From the NCBI GenBank assembly GCA_003021685.1, contig PXRO01000034.1, positions 1,071-53,856 on the forward strand: a stretch of 52,786 nucleotides of DNA, given 5' to 3'. This document shows, one piece after another, positions 1 to 10,037 of the stretch; positions within the stretch are counted from its first letter, which is position 1, and each line of letters begins with the position of its first letter. The notes under the pieces are model-generated. The model had not been told where the DNA came from and ran no database searches. It was given only the letters and a program-made list of their open reading frames with translations. The translations under genes were made by a program, and so were the position numbers. The stretch comes from Halobacteriales archaeon QS_4_62_28 (lineage in GTDB: Archaea > Halobacteriota > Halobacteria > Halobacteriales > Haloarculaceae).

Positions 1-893
1 TCGTCGCCACGCGTGAGTTCGTTCACTTGTACTGTGGTGGCAACCTGAACGACCTCTCCCTGATCAGCCTTGTACATCCGGATATCGCCGTTCGGTGTGG
101 GTGTGACATACGTTTCATCGTCCACTGGCGACTGGGATATGAGTGAATTGCTCGTACACATGTGATCATCCTGTTCGTACCCCCAGACAGGGTACTCGTC
201 GGGGTCGGGACATTTGGTTTCGGTACCACCGCCACCGGAAGGCGACACTGTCGGGGCATCGACCACGTCAACGGAGGCAGTCGTCGTCGTGACCTGTCCC
301 TGTCGGTCGGTCGCCACCGCTCGCAGGGTGACGGTGCCGTTCGACGGGAAGCTATGGTTGGCTGTGACGGCCGCGTCGTCGCCACTGACTGGGACTTGGT
401 CGATGCGTGTTCCGTCGCGGTAGAGGGCCACTCGCTGCAGTGGTGCCTCGCTGGCGTTCGCCTCGATAGTGACGGGGACGAGTACATTGCGAGTGGCTTT
501 GGCGGGTGCGTCAAGCGACACTGCCGGGCCACGCTGTTCCTCGACGGTGACATACAGCGTGTCCGAGGTCGTCGCCCCGTCGTCGTCGGTGATTCTGGCG
601 GTTACCGCCCATCGACCCGTCGCGTTGGGCGTAAACGTCGGCGTCGTGCACGTCCGGCACGACGGAACGAGTGTCGATCCGTTCGGTGCCGTCATCGTCC
701 ACTCGACGCGCTCGATACTGCCGTCCCGATCATAGGATCCGCCTGCGTCCAGATACACTGTTGCACCCCGCTGGACGGTCTGGTCCAGCCCCGCCGCCGC
801 GTGGGGCGATTGATTCTCTGCGGCTGCCGCTGCTGGCACACCGCTTGCTACAACAAGCCCAAACACGGTCACAACTACCCACCACTGTCGCAT
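1..893 (-). CDS. Secreted PKD/Ig-like domain protein, C-terminus cut by window edge
   Basis: The minus-strand frame is open from ATG at 893 to the left edge without a stop, giving about 297 residues of a longer protein. It begins with a signal peptide: MRQWW, a hydrophobic stretch and an Ala-rich cleavage region around residues 20-25. Residues about 30-110 look like a PKD fold (a YDRDGSI segment, then ITDDDGAT and LYVTVEE). Residues about 112-205 look like a second Ig-like beta domain. A linker with SGGGG and a two-cysteine segment (KCPDPDEY and HMCTS) follow. The start is supported by a TATA-like AT-rich box about 30 nt upstream, suggesting a leaderless transcript. It is probably a cell-surface or adhesive protein. 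The function is not identifiable because the C-terminus is missing. Confidence 0.8.
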   Translation of the reverse strand, partial: MRQWWVVVTVFGLVVASGVPAAAAAENQSPHAAAGLDQTVQRGATVYLDAGGSYDRDGSIERVEWTMTAPNGSTLVPSCRTCTTPTFTPNATGRWAVTARITDDDGATTSDTLYVTVEEQRGPAVSLDAPAKATRNVLVPVTIEANASEAPLQRVALYRDGTRIDQVPVSGDDAAVTANHSFPSNGTVTLRAVATDRQGQVTTTTASVDVVDAPTVSPSGGGGTETKCPDPDEYPVWGYEQDDHMCTSNSLISQSPVDDETYVTPTPNGDIRMYKADQGEVVQVATTVQVNELTRGD

Positions 894-971
894 CTCCGTA
901 TCGACTAGTTGCCCCTCCGCATATATAATTTCGCTGGATTTGTCCGTATATTAGCACAGACAATCTGGTAT

Positions 972-2114
972 TTATGTCACGAGTTCGAACGGAACGGGAG
1001 TAAAGCAGAGGATGCCCAGTCCGAAGGTCATCAGTCCGAGGACGGTCCGTTTCGTGTCCAGTGGCGAGTCTCGGATCGGTGTCGCCGGGCCGGCGTAGGC
1101 AAGTCCGATTGCCAGCAGCCCCCACATGACCCAGATGCCGACGGCGTTGGTCACGTCTTGCAGGAAGTAGAGGTAGCCAGCGAGACCGAACAGTGCCGCC
1201 GGGACGGCCGCCGCGATCGTTTCCTGACGTTCGCCATAGAGGGCCCGGACGATGTGGCCGCCGTCGAGCTGGCCGACCGGCAGGAGGTTCAGGAAGGTGA
1301 TGAACATCCCGACCCAGCCACCGAAGACGACAGGGTGGATCGCCCCCGACTGGAGGGTATCGAGTGTGCCAGTCGCGGCGGCGATCAGTTGCAAGAGCAA
1401 CGGGTTGTGGAAGCGAACGGCTGGCGCATCCGGGCTGGCAGCGACCTCCTGGGTGATGACCGGGTCGAGCTGCAGCCCGATAGCCGATACGACGATTGTC
1501 GCGACGAGGCCCGCCAGCGGGCCAGATGCGCCAATATCGAACAGGGCCTTCCGGTCGGGAATCCTGCCTTTCATCCGGATGACGGCCCCCATCGTCCCGA
1601 TGAGCGTGGGGAAGGGAATGAAGTAGGGAAGGCTCGCATCGACGCCGTGGTAGCGACTCGCCGCGTAGTGACCGAGTTCGTGGACAGCGAGGACACCCAG
1701 CACAGCGGCCACGAACGGCCAGGCCTGGAAGATAGCCAGTGGATTCGTACCGACGTCGATATGATACCACTGGACGGCACCCACCAGCAGCGTCGAACTC
1801 ATCGTCAACAGCGCGAGCAGGATGTTCGTCCACGGGATACCGTCGATGCCGACAGAGTGCGGGCGGGCGACGAGCACCCAGCCGTGTGCCGGCAGTGACG
1901 GGCCGGAGGACGGCGAATACTCCCGCTCGATGGAGATTTCGTAGCCACGCTCGTCGAAGACATCCCACAGTTGCTGTTCGACGGCCTCGGGCGAGACGAG
2001 TGGATCACCGACATAGAGGAGACAGTCGCCGTCGCTACGGACCTGGTAGACGCGAAAAACTGACGCGAGTTCCTCGACCGACGGCGCTGCCGCCGGCGAG
2101 TCGGAGCCTTCCAT
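972..2114 (-). CDS. Site-2 protease family (M50) intramembrane metalloprotease
   Basis: A 380-residue membrane zinc protease of the M50/S2P family, expected to cut within membrane-spanning segments of a substrate protein. A soluble N-terminal domain (about residues 12-85) precedes the membrane core. The zinc motif HELGH lies at residues 145-149 inside a hydrophobic helix. The second conserved motif, NLLPVGQLDGG, is at about 276-286 and supplies the third metal ligand (Asp). Several further hydrophobic helices reach the C-terminus. The N-terminal domain plus core resembles the archaeal/plant EGY-like layout. A TATA-like TTTTAAG lies about 30 nt before the ATG, so the gene is probably monocistronic. 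The substrate is unknown. Confidence 0.9.
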   Translation of the reverse strand: MEGSDSPAAAPSVEELASVFRVYQVRSDGDCLLYVGDPLVSPEAVEQQLWDVFDERGYEISIEREYSPSSGPSLPAHGWVLVARPHSVGIDGIPWTNILLALLTMSSTLLVGAVQWYHIDVGTNPLAIFQAWPFVAAVLGVLAVHELGHYAASRYHGVDASLPYFIPFPTLIGTMGAVIRMKGRIPDRKALFDIGASGPLAGLVATIVVSAIGLQLDPVITQEVAASPDAPAVRFHNPLLLQLIAAATGTLDTLQSGAIHPVVFGGWVGMFITFLNLLPVGQLDGGHIVRALYGERQETIAAAVPAALFGLAGYLYFLQDVTNAVGIWVMWGLLAIGLAYAGPATPIRDSPLDTKRTVLGLMTFGLGILCFTPVPFELVT

Positions 2115-2231
2115 CGTTCCCTGGTTATTGTCGCGCGAGCTTAAAACCCCGGACGGGGACCAGTCCGCGGGGAGAGTTGTGGAACGACGCGACGTCCACG
2201 AGGCGCGTACACCGAGATCAGTATGCGGGTA

Positions 2232-2480
2232 TCACTGTGCCGGTTCGACCCGCCACGTGGTCGCACTCGTGTAGGACCACTTCTCGACCTGCAGGTCGGT
2301 CGCGGACTCTTTGAGCTTGACCATCAGCGCACCGATCTCTTTCGGTGACAGTCCGACTTCGTCGGCGATAAATTTGCTCTTGAAATACAGTTCACCGTCG
2401 TTGGCCTTCTCGGAAAGGAAGGCTTTCAGACGTTCTTCCTTGCTCAACTCGTCCGTGGAGGGCTGCACAGTTGTGCTCAT
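2232..2480 (-). CDS. Small conserved haloarchaeal winged-helix-like protein
   Basis: An 82-residue acidic/basic protein. The segment ELYFKSKFIADEVGLSPKEI (residues about 31-50) followed by ALMVKLKE looks like a helix-turn-helix, and the final WSYTSATTWRVEP looks like a wing strand. Proteins of this kind are near-universal in haloarchaea and carry a DUF name, which I believe is DUF7123 but could not check. A clear TATA sequence (TTTATATACT on the minus strand) lies roughly 40 nt before the ATG. It is probably a single-gene DNA-binding regulator; target unknown. Confidence 0.8.
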   Translation of the reverse strand: MSTTVQPSTDELSKEERLKAFLSEKANDGELYFKSKFIADEVGLSPKEIGALMVKLKESATDLQVEKWSYTSATTWRVEPAQ

Positions 2481-2882
2481 CGTTGTAACCTCACCTACCC
2501 GTATCCCCTGTAAGAGTATATAAAGGGAGGAAGCTTCGCGCTACTTTGACATCTTTCAGGTTGAATTATACAAAAACGGACCTTTTACGACGTGTTCAGA
2601 TGTTTTTAGACGTTTTACGAAACGTTCTGAGAGAGTGTTCCGGGGATATCTTTTCTCTGTTATTTATGAGGTATTAATACGGCCGAGACTGTTTTTCAGA
2701 CAGAAAAATAAGAGTTTGTTGCCACAATCCCTAGTAGCGGCTGACGTGCGTCAGACGGGCTGTTGTTGCTGTTTTCCGGATCGGCAGTACGTGTTGTGTG
2801 GTCCTGACCGACGACAGTCCGCAGTGGAACAGCGATAGTGGCTTGACAACGCTTATGCCCGCTTCGTGGTTACGGCGATTCA
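2481..2882. other. Intergenic region between divergent genes; AT-rich promoter zone
   Basis: This 400-nt gap separates the divergent small wHTH gene and pyrH. It is clearly more AT-rich than its surroundings in the part 2520-2720. It contains the wHTH promoter near 2515-2525 and a CTTATG-type TATA box near 2850 for pyrH. A hairpin/operator-like inverted repeat, ACGTTT-TACG-AAACGT, spans 2610-2625. Short frames exist but none has haloarchaeal codon bias or a recognisable product. Confidence 0.5.
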
Positions 2883-3602
2883 ATGAAAGTAGTCGTCTCT
2901 GTGGGCGGAAGCGTCCTCACCCCCGATCTGGAGCCGGACCGGATCGAGGCGTATGCAACTGCTATCGAAACACTCGATGAAGCGGGACACAGTCTCGGCG
3001 TCGTCGTCGGTGGCGGCCCGACCGCGCGGGAGTACATCACGACAGCCCGGAAACTCGAGGCAAACGAGATCGAACTCGACCAGCTCGGGATCGCCGTGAC
3101 GCGGCTCAACAGCCGTCTGCTCATCGCAGCCCTCGGAGACAGGGCCGCACCGGCACCAATCGAGACATACGACGGCGGGCGCGAAGCTTGCAAACGGGGC
3201 GACATTCCGGTGATGGGTGGGACCGTTGCGGGACAGACGACCGATGCGGTCAGTGCGGCACTGGCCGAACACCTCGACGCTGACCTGCTCGTTTACGCGA
3301 CGAGCGTCCCCGGCGTCTTCAGCGCCGACCCCAACGAGGACGACAGCGCACAGCGCTACGAAGAGATCAGTGCCGGCGACCTCGTCGATCTGATCGCAGG
3401 TATCGAAATGAACGCCGGAAGCAACGCACCGGTCGACCTGCTCGCGGCGAAAATCATCGAGCGGGCCGGTCTCCGGTCGATTGTCCTCGACGGGAGTGAC
3501 CCCGGTAGTGTCGCGCGTGCGATCAGGACAGGCCGGCACGAGGGAACGGATGTGATCCCCGACGGGGTCGGTGCGGCCCCCGAGGAGTGGGACGAGTCAT
3601 GA
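2883..3602 (+). CDS. pyrH: UMP kinase, archaeal type
   Basis: A 239-residue kinase of the amino-acid-kinase fold that phosphorylates UMP to UDP with ATP in pyrimidine nucleotide synthesis. The nucleotide-binding N-terminus VVVSVGGSVL (residues 3-12), a VVGGGPTAREY loop (41-51) and the DLLVYATSVPGVFSADP segment (about 134-150) match archaeal PyrH closely. The length is normal for the family, slightly extended at the acidic C-terminus. A TATA-like CTTATG lies about 30 nt upstream of the ATG. Its stop overlaps the start of lysS as ATGA, indicating translational coupling in an operon with lysS and the following protease gene. Confidence 0.95.
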   Translation: MKVVVSVGGSVLTPDLEPDRIEAYATAIETLDEAGHSLGVVVGGGPTAREYITTARKLEANEIELDQLGIAVTRLNSRLLIAALGDRAAPAPIETYDGGREACKRGDIPVMGGTVAGQTTDAVSAALAEHLDADLLVYATSVPGVFSADPNEDDSAQRYEEISAGDLVDLIAGIEMNAGSNAPVDLLAAKIIERAGLRSIVLDGSDPGSVARAIRTGRHEGTDVIPDGVGAAPEEWDES

Positions 3603-5380
3603 GCGAGAGCGAGCAAGACCGCGCCCGGGACCCGTACACGCTTGGCGAGACCGATGGCGGGGAGGGCGACGAAGATCACGCGGTGTTCTGGGCGGAGGCG
3701 GTTGCAGACGACATCGAAGCCCGCGAGCCGACGGACCCTATCGTCATCAAGGGTGGCATCTCGCCGTCCGGTGTCCCGCACCTGGGCAACATCAACGAGA
3801 TACTGCGGGGGTACTTCGTTGCAGAGGTGCTTCGCGACCGGGATCACGAGGTCAGACAGGTCTTCACTACCGACGACCGCGACCCACTCCGGAAGCTTCC
3901 GCGGAAGCTCGCCGATCTGGACGGTAACATCGTCGATCTCGGTGATGTCAACGCTGGTGCACTCGGCCAGAATCTCGGAGCGCCGTACACGGAGATTCCC
4001 GACCCCTTCGGTTGCTGTGACTCCTACGGTGATCACTTCTCGAACCTGATCGCCGACTCCGCCGAGTTGCTCGGCGTCGACATCGACATCGTCTCGACGA
4101 CCGATCTCTACGAGGACGGGGCGTTCGAGGAACTGACTCGCTACGTGCTCGACAACCAGGAGAAAGCCCGAGACGTGCTCGGCCAGTACCAGGACAAGGT
4201 CGACGAGGACTACGTCCCGTTCAATCCGATCTGTGGCGAGTGCGGGAAGGTCACCGAAACCGTCACCGCGGTCGATACGGCGACCGGGACCGTCGAGTAC
4301 CGCTGTACAGGCATGGAGGCTGGTGACCGCGTCATCGAGGGCTGTGGGTACGAGGGGGCCGCGACGCTCCGGGAGGGAAAACTCCCCTGGCGATTCGAGT
4401 GGCCCGCCGGCTGGGACGTACTGAATGTCGATTTCGAACCCTTTGGCAAGGACCACGCCGAGGGGTCCTGGCCCTCGGGTGTCGACATCGCCGAGAACGT
4501 CTTCGAGATTCAGCCGCCAGTGCCGATGGTCTATGAGTGGTTCACCCTCGATGGGGAACCGTTCTCCTCGTCGGAGGGCCACGTCGTTCTCGTCCACGAC
4601 GTGCTGGAACTGCTCGAACCCGAAGTCGTCCGGTTTTTCTTCTCGAAAGACCCGAGCAAGGGCCGAGACTTCAGTATCGAACGGCTAGACCTCCTCGTGG
4701 ACGATTTCGACCGCACGGAACGGCTCTACTACGGTGACGAGAGCGGGACCGAAAGAGAGGAAGCGCTCGCGGCGGAGGCCTACCCGCCGTCGATCAGGCC
4801 GACAGTCGCGTCCCGATTTTCCGGAGCGTTCGGGGCGGGGGCCTGGCGGGAGATGGCAAACGACCGGGGTGCGCGCGAGACGGCCGCTGAGCACATCGAC
4901 AACGTCTTCGGGGACTGCGTCCGGATCCCCTACACGTTCGCCGCGGTGCTCGGTATGTTCGACGACCCGGCCCTGCGGGCCGACGTGGCGCGCACGGAAG
5001 GCCACCTCACAGAGGACACGCCCGAATGGGCCGTCGAGACGGCACTTGGTCGGGTCGAACTGGCCAGCGAGTGGGCCCGCCGGACGGACAACGAGTTCAA
5101 CTACGAGTTGAAGCGCAGCGGAATACCCGAGATGGACTTCGACGACGCGACGGCGGCCGCGCTCGACGAACTCGCCGACTTCGTCGCCGAGGGCCACGAC
5201 GGCGAGACGATCCAGGGTGAGATTTACGAGACGGCAAAGCGCCACGACGTGCCCATCGGCGACCTGTTCAGTGCCGGCTACCGGCTGCTGTTCGACGAGA
5301 GCGAGGGACCACAGCTCGGCCCCTTCGTCGCGAAACTGGACCGGGAGTTCGTCGTCGAGCGGTTCCGGCGAAACCGGTAG
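3599..5380 (+). CDS. lysS: Lysyl-tRNA synthetase, class I
   Basis: A 593-residue class I lysyl-tRNA synthetase that charges tRNA-Lys. The HIGH-like signature SGVPHLGNIN lies at about residues 57-66. The KMSKS equivalent is FSSSEGHV at about 322-329. A zinc-type cysteine pair, CGECG (about residues 210-214), follows the catalytic region, and the C-terminal half is the helical anticodon-binding part. I chose the ATG at 3599, which overlaps the pyrH stop by ATGA; a start 12 nt upstream exists but would enlarge the overlap. Class I LysRS is the usual form in archaea and spirochaetes. The gene is cotranscribed with pyrH. Confidence 0.96.
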   Translation: MSESEQDRARDPYTLGETDGGEGDEDHAVFWAEAVADDIEAREPTDPIVIKGGISPSGVPHLGNINEILRGYFVAEVLRDRDHEVRQVFTTDDRDPLRKLPRKLADLDGNIVDLGDVNAGALGQNLGAPYTEIPDPFGCCDSYGDHFSNLIADSAELLGVDIDIVSTTDLYEDGAFEELTRYVLDNQEKARDVLGQYQDKVDEDYVPFNPICGECGKVTETVTAVDTATGTVEYRCTGMEAGDRVIEGCGYEGAATLREGKLPWRFEWPAGWDVLNVDFEPFGKDHAEGSWPSGVDIAENVFEIQPPVPMVYEWFTLDGEPFSSSEGHVVLVHDVLELLEPEVVRFFFSKDPSKGRDFSIERLDLLVDDFDRTERLYYGDESGTEREEALAAEAYPPSIRPTVASRFSGAFGAGAWREMANDRGARETAAEHIDNVFGDCVRIPYTFAAVLGMFDDPALRADVARTEGHLTEDTPEWAVETALGRVELASEWARRTDNEFNYELKRSGIPEMDFDDATAAALDELADFVAEGHDGETIQGEIYETAKRHDVPIGDLFSAGYRLLFDESEGPQLGPFVAKLDREFVVERFRRNR

Positions 5381-5420
5381 ACAAAACCCTCTTTGCCGGG
5401 AGGTCCTTCTATCAGTTCGA

Positions 5421-7169
5421 ATGGTCAGCACGTTCACGTGGGTTCTCGTCGGCGTCGTCGCGTACACCATTCTCGGGATGGTACTGCGAACGCGCGGCCT
5501 GCTTCCGGAGTCGGTGCGACTCTCCGGACCGATCACGACGCTACACACGAAGAAGGGGCGGCAGTTGCTGGAACGGTTAGCACGGCCAAAGCGTTTCTGG
5601 CGTGCGTGGGGCAACGTTGGCTTCGGTCTCGGGCTGGTGGTCATGATCGGTTCCTTCCTGGTGGTGTTGCTCGCTGGCTACCAGGCCATCGTCAACCCAC
5701 AGCCGACACAACTCAACGAACCGCGGAACGTGCTTGCGATCCCCGGCGTCAACGAGTTTCTCCCGCTCGCGGTCGCCCCCGAAATCGTCACCGGACTCGT
5801 GCTCGGCCTGATCGTCCACGAAGGGGGCCACGGGCTGTTCTGCCGGGTCGAAGGCATCGATATCGAGTCGATGGGGCTGGCGCTGCTGACGATCATCCCA
5901 ATCGGTGCCTTCGTCGAACCCGACGAGGACGACATTCAGCGGTCCAGACGCGGGTCACAGGTCCGGATGTTCGCCGCCGGGGTGACCAACAACTTCGCGG
6001 TCTCACTGATCGCCTTTCTCCTGTTGTTCGGCCCCGTCATGGGATCGTTTGCCGTCGTCGACGGTGCGAATGTCGGGGGCGTCTTGCCGGGGTCGTCTGC
6101 CGATGCAGCGGGCGTCGACCGTGGCACCGTGATCACTGGTGTCGACGGCCGGTCGGTCACGTCGGCCCGTGAACTCGAAGGAATCCTCGCGAACAGCACC
6201 AGTCAGTCGGTCGAACTACAGTTACAGGACGGTGAGAGCGTCACTGTCGAACGGTCCGTCCAGGTGACGGGGGCCGTCGCGAGCGCTCCGCTCGGGACCA
6301 ACGACACGATACAGGCGGTCAACGGTACGTCGATCCACAGGGAAGCCCAGTTCCGACAGGCCGCACGGAATCACACCATGGCGAACCTGACGACGAGGTC
6401 GGGCAGCGTGACGATGCCACTCGGCGCGTTCGCGCGCATTAGCCCCGACGGTGCACTCGCAGACGAAGGCGCACCCCCGGAGGGGAGCCTCGTCGTCACG
6501 GAAATCGACGGTGAACGAATCGTCGACCAGACTGACCTGCGACGCGCACTGGACGGTCGACGACAGGGCGAGTCCGTGACAGTCGTCGGCTACATCGACG
6601 GCGAGCAACAGCGCTACGACGTGACGCTCGGAAGCGGCGGAACCATCGGCGTCGCCGTGTCACCCGGTATCGGCGGACTCGTCGTCGATGACTTCGGCGT
6701 CGAGTACTACCCGGCGGCGTCCTTCCTCGAAATACTCGGCGGGAACGCAGAGCAGGCCACCGGGACCGACTCGGTTTCCTTCCCCCAGCGCGTCATCCTG
6801 ACGCTCGTGTTGCCCTTCGCCGGCGTCACGACGGGACTCGGATACAATTTCCCCGGCTTTACCGGGTTCGTCACGAACTTCTACGAGGTCGGCGGACTCC
6901 TCGGAACGTTCGGTGACGGCGTCGGCTTCTTGCTGGCGAACGTGTTGTTCTGGACCGCGTGGATCAACCTCATCATCGGCCAGTTCAACCTGGTGCCGAC
7001 CTACCCCCTGGATGGTGGTCACATCCTCAGAGCGAGTGTCGAGTCGGTCGTCGCCCGCCTCCCCATCGAGAACAAACACTCGTTGACGACCGTCGTGACC
7101 GGCGCAATCACTGTCACGATGATCGCGAGTCTCCTGTTGATGGTGTTTGCACCGCGACTGCTGACGTGA
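5421..7169 (+). CDS. Site-2 protease with PDZ domain(s)
   Basis: A 582-residue polytopic membrane protease of the M50 family. The zinc motif HEGGH is at residues 133-137 in a hydrophobic helix. The third-ligand motif [12 protein letters not shown] is near the C-terminus. Between them, residues about 215-275 form a PDZ-like domain (a [13 protein letters not shown] segment, then ITGVDGRSV). A second, weaker PDZ-like repeat follows ([12 protein letters not shown]). The ATG at 5421, 40 nt after lysS, is chosen because it starts a transmembrane segment; the same frame stays open upstream but that part reads as lysS in another frame. It resembles archaeal MJ-type S2P with an inserted PDZ. It lies in the same direction as pyrH-lysS and is probably cotranscribed. 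It is unrelated in layout to the protease at 972-2114. Confidence 0.9.
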   Translation: MVSTFTWVLVGVVAYTILGMVLRTRGLLPESVRLSGPITTLHTKKGRQLLERLARPKRFWRAWGNVGFGLGLVVMIGSFLVVLLAGYQAIVNPQPTQLNEPRNVLAIPGVNEFLPLAVAPEIVTGLVLGLIVHEGGHGLFCRVEGIDIESMGLALLTIIPIGAFVEPDEDDIQRSRRGSQVRMFAAGVTNNFAVSLIAFLLLFGPVMGSFAVVDGANVGGVLPGSSADAAGVDRGTVITGVDGRSVTSARELEGILANSTSQSVELQLQDGESVTVERSVQVTGAVASAPLGTNDTIQAVNGTSIHREAQFRQAARNHTMANLTTRSGSVTMPLGAFARISPDGALADEGAPPEGSLVVTEIDGERIVDQTDLRRALDGRRQGESVTVVGYIDGEQQRYDVTLGSGGTIGVAVSPGIGGLVVDDFGVEYYPAASFLEILGGNAEQATGTDSVSFPQRVILTLVLPFAGVTTGLGYNFPGFTGFVTNFYEVGGLLGTFGDGVGFLLANVLFWTAWINLIIGQFNLVPTYPLDGGHILRASVESVVARLPIENKHSLTTVVTGAITVTMIASLLLMVFAPRLLT

Positions 7170-7242
7170 CCCACCGGTATTGACCGACCACTCGACGGGC
7201 GAGTTCGTCACCCCTATATCGACCGCACCGAAAGCCGCGGGT

Positions 7243-8988
7243 ATGTTCCGCCAGATGCGTACGGAGGTCGAAGCCGCCCTCGAAACCGCACTCGATGGAC
7301 TCGATCTCCCCAGCGACGATCTCGGTATCGAGGAACCGCCAGAAGACGTGGCGGCCGTGCTGGCTTCGAGCGTGGCCTACCGCCTAGCCAGTGACGTCGG
7401 CGCACCACCACCGGCAGTCGCAACGGACCTCGCCGACGAACTCGATAGCGACGATCTGGAGTACGTCGACGCCGTCGAAACGCAAGGTCCGTACGTCAAC
7501 TTCCTCCCCAGCGAGGCGTACTTCGCCGGCACACTGGAAGCCGCTCAGTCCGAGGACTTCGGGACGCTGGAGGACCGCGAGACGAGCGTCGTCATCGAAC
7601 ACACCTCGGCGAACCCGACCGGCCCGGTCCACGTCGGTCGCGCCCGCAACCCGATCATCGGCGACGCGCTGGCCCGTGTCCTCGAATACGCCGGCTACGA
7701 CGTGGATCCTCACTACTACGTCAACGACGCCGGCCGCCAGATCGCCGTCTTCACCTGGGCCTACGAAACCTTCGACGAGAGCGACCTGCCGGACCCGGAG
7801 CGTGACTCGCCCGAGTACGAGATGGTCCGGTACTATCGCACGGGCAACGACATCCTCGAAGACGCCGATCCCGACCGTGTCGCGGCCGCCGAAGACGAGG
7901 TTCAGTCGATCCTCGAAGGGCTGGAAGCCGGCGACGAGGCAACCTATGAACGCGTCAATGAGGTCGTCGACACCGTCCTGAGCGGCATGAGTGCGACGCT
8001 CGAACGCCTGCCCGCCGAGTTCGACGAGTTTGTCAAAGAGACGCACTTCATGCGCGATGGCTCGACCGACGACCTCGTCGCGCGTCTCACGGAACTCGAC
8101 GAGGCCGTCTACGAGGACGATGCCTGGCAACTCGACCTGCCCGACTTCGAAAAGAACCTCGTCTTTTTGCGCTCCGATGGTACCTCCTTGTACACGACCC
8201 GGGATCTGGCCCACCACGAGTGGAAATTCGCCAACTACGACCGCGCGGTCACCGTCCTCGGCGAGGACCACAAACTCCAGGCCGAACAGTTGACCGCCAC
8301 ACTCGACCTGCTTGACAACGACACCAGCCAACTGAGCCAGGTGTTTTACTCGTGGGTCGACCTCCCCGAAGGCGGGATGAGTACTCGCGAAGGAACCGGT
8401 GTCGACCTCGACGACCTGCTCGACGAGGCCATCGACCGCGCGCGCCAGGAGGTCAAGGACCGTCTGGACGACCGGACCCGCGACGACGATATCACCGACG
8501 ACGACATCGAACGGATCGCCCACCAGGTCGGGATCGGTGCGGTCCGCTACGACATCGTCTCGAAACAACCGACGAAGGGCATCACCTTCGAATGGGAGCG
8601 CGCACTCGACTTCGAGGCACAATCGGCCCCCTACGTCCAGTACGTCCACGCGCGCTGCTGTGGGATCCTCGACGAGGCCAGGGGATCGCCAGCGACCGAC
8701 GACCTCGACGTGGCGCTGCTGGATACCGACGCCGAGCGAGGCCTGCTTCGTGCGATTGCGCGCTTTCCGGCCGTGATCGAACAGTCGGCCGACGAACTCC
8801 GCCCCCACGTCGTCGCGACCTACACGCGCACACTCGCCGAGCGGTTCAACGTCTTCTATCGGGAGTGTCCGGTTCTGGATGCCGATGCCGAGACCCGCCG
8901 TGCACGGCTGGCGCTCGTGGACGCAGCCAGACATACGGTCGCAAACGCCCTCGATGCCGTCGGCGTCGCCGCGCCAGCATCGATGTAA
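7243..8988 (+). CDS. argS: Arginyl-tRNA synthetase
   Basis: A 581-residue class I synthetase that charges tRNA-Arg. It has an N-terminal Add-1 type domain (residues 1-110) and the HIGH-like sequence [11 protein letters not shown] with HVGR at 130-133. The KMSKS counterpart is MSTRE at 379-383, and a DALR-type helical anticodon-binding domain closes the protein. An in-frame TTG lies 63 nt upstream, but the ATG at 7243 starts at the position usual for haloarchaeal ArgS ([10 protein letters not shown]). An AT-rich CCTATATCG box about 30 nt before this ATG would fit a leaderless transcript. Confidence 0.96.
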   Translation: MFRQMRTEVEAALETALDGLDLPSDDLGIEEPPEDVAAVLASSVAYRLASDVGAPPPAVATDLADELDSDDLEYVDAVETQGPYVNFLPSEAYFAGTLEAAQSEDFGTLEDRETSVVIEHTSANPTGPVHVGRARNPIIGDALARVLEYAGYDVDPHYYVNDAGRQIAVFTWAYETFDESDLPDPERDSPEYEMVRYYRTGNDILEDADPDRVAAAEDEVQSILEGLEAGDEATYERVNEVVDTVLSGMSATLERLPAEFDEFVKETHFMRDGSTDDLVARLTELDEAVYEDDAWQLDLPDFEKNLVFLRSDGTSLYTTRDLAHHEWKFANYDRAVTVLGEDHKLQAEQLTATLDLLDNDTSQLSQVFYSWVDLPEGGMSTREGTGVDLDDLLDEAIDRARQEVKDRLDDRTRDDDITDDDIERIAHQVGIGAVRYDIVSKQPTKGITFEWERALDFEAQSAPYVQYVHARCCGILDEARGSPATDDLDVALLDTDAERGLLRAIARFPAVIEQSADELRPHVVATYTRTLAERFNVFYRECPVLDADAETRRARLALVDAARHTVANALDAVGVAAPASM

Positions 8989-9015
8989 TCGGGGCTACCC
9001 GAACAGGCACCGGAA

Positions 9016-9840
9016 CTACCCGAATAGGCCAAAGACGCCGCCGGAACCGTCGTCTTCGTCCTCTTTCTCCTCGTCTGCGTCGTGTTCGTCCGGGTCGACG
9101 AACCACTCCTCTTCGATCACTGTCCCCATGTCTGTCACCGATTCTCCGCGGAAAAACAGCCCTTCGAGCGAGTCAGAGAGTTGCGCGAAGGCGCTCGCGG
9201 CACGGCTATCCGGCGCGTTGAGAACCAGTGGTTCCTCCATCGTCGCCTGCTGGTCGTCCGGAACGACCGCGAGCAACTCGAAGCCGAGTCGGTCCGATAT
9301 GTCGGCGACGTCGGTGTGCTTTGTCACACGGTTGAGAGCGACACCGATCACGGTTCCCTCGATTCGGTCGGCCAGTTGAGCGGTCTTGACCGTATCGCCG
9401 ACGGCCACGTCGTCCGGCGTCGTCACAAGTAGGATGCCGTCGGCCAACCCCAGCGGGACGGCCACCTCGTGGCTCAACCCCGCGCCGGTGTCGATCAACA
9501 CCACGTCGTAGGCGTTTCGCAACGTCTTGATCACCTTTCTGAGTTTGGCCGGGTCAGCGTCGGCAAACGCCTCCAGGGACTGCTCGCCCGGAATGATCGT
9601 CAGCCCACCCGGCGCGTCGGTCAATGCCTCGCTTACCGCCGCATCTCCCGCGAGGACCTCGTGTAACGTCTCTGCGTGTTCGATGCCCAACATCGAACCG
9701 AGATTCGCCATCCCGAGGTCAGCGTCCACCACGACGACATCGTGGCCCGCCTTCTGGAACGCGGCACCGACGTTAACTGCGGTGGTGGTCTTTCCGACCC
9801 CGCCCTTGCCGCCTGCGGTTGTACAAACGTACCCGGCCAT
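9016..9840 (-). CDS. MinD/ParA-like P-loop ATPase
   Basis: A 274-residue SIMIBI-class ATPase. The deviant Walker A motif GGKGGVGKTT sits at residues 10-19 and the second-Asp region VVDADLGMANLG follows at about 40-51. A Walker B/switch segment, VVLIDTGAGLSHE, lies near 105-117. Haloarchaea carry several MinD paralogues, used in positioning of chemosensory arrays and archaella or in other partitioning roles; which one this is cannot be told from sequence alone. The C-terminus is a strongly acidic linker ending in GGVFGLFG, a short hydrophobic tail that could serve as a weak membrane anchor. The ATG at 9840 is preferred over an upstream frame extension because it begins directly before the P-loop. 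It converges on argS with only 27 nt between the stops. Confidence 0.88.
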   Translation of the reverse strand: MAGYVCTTAGGKGGVGKTTTAVNVGAAFQKAGHDVVVVDADLGMANLGSMLGIEHAETLHEVLAGDAAVSEALTDAPGGLTIIPGEQSLEAFADADPAKLRKVIKTLRNAYDVVLIDTGAGLSHEVAVPLGLADGILLVTTPDDVAVGDTVKTAQLADRIEGTVIGVALNRVTKHTDVADISDRLGFELLAVVPDDQQATMEEPLVLNAPDSRAASAFAQLSDSLEGLFFRGESVTDMGTVIEEEWFVDPDEHDADEEKEDEDDGSGGVFGLFG

Positions 9841-9929
9841 TGTTGAATGTCTGAGTCCATGGACGGGAGTCACATAAACCCGTCTGTCATACAGACCGTC
9901 GATACGGCGGCGGAGAGTGCGGCGGTGCC

Positions 9930-9998
9930 GCGCGCCTCCCTGCTCACGGGATTTCCCGTTCGCTTTCTGGAGGCCCGCTCACGGAGCGCGCCTCCCTG
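9930..9998. repeat. Short direct repeat in minD-prf1 intergenic region
   Basis: The 13-mer GCGCGCCTCCCTG occurs at 9930-9942 and again at 9986-9998, and CTCACGG is also duplicated between them. The repeats lie in the divergent promoter region between the MinD-like gene and prf1. They may be binding sites or simply GC-rich haloarchaeal intergenic repeats. Confidence 0.4.
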
Positions 9999-10037
9999 TC
10001 AACACTTACTTACCCACGCTCGGCCAAGTGAGACCTA

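Noticed and set aside
2635-2838. A 67-codon frame in the wHTH-pyrH gap
   Set aside because: It is rich in Cys/Arg/Phe in an AT-rich zone with no family resemblance or promoter in place.
3356-4597. A 413-codon minus-strand frame opposite pyrH/lysS
   Set aside because: It lies opposite two certain genes, has no domain, and results from GC-rich codon bias.
7384-8934. A 516-codon minus-strand frame opposite argS
   Set aside because: It is antisense to a certain argS gene with no recognisable feature.
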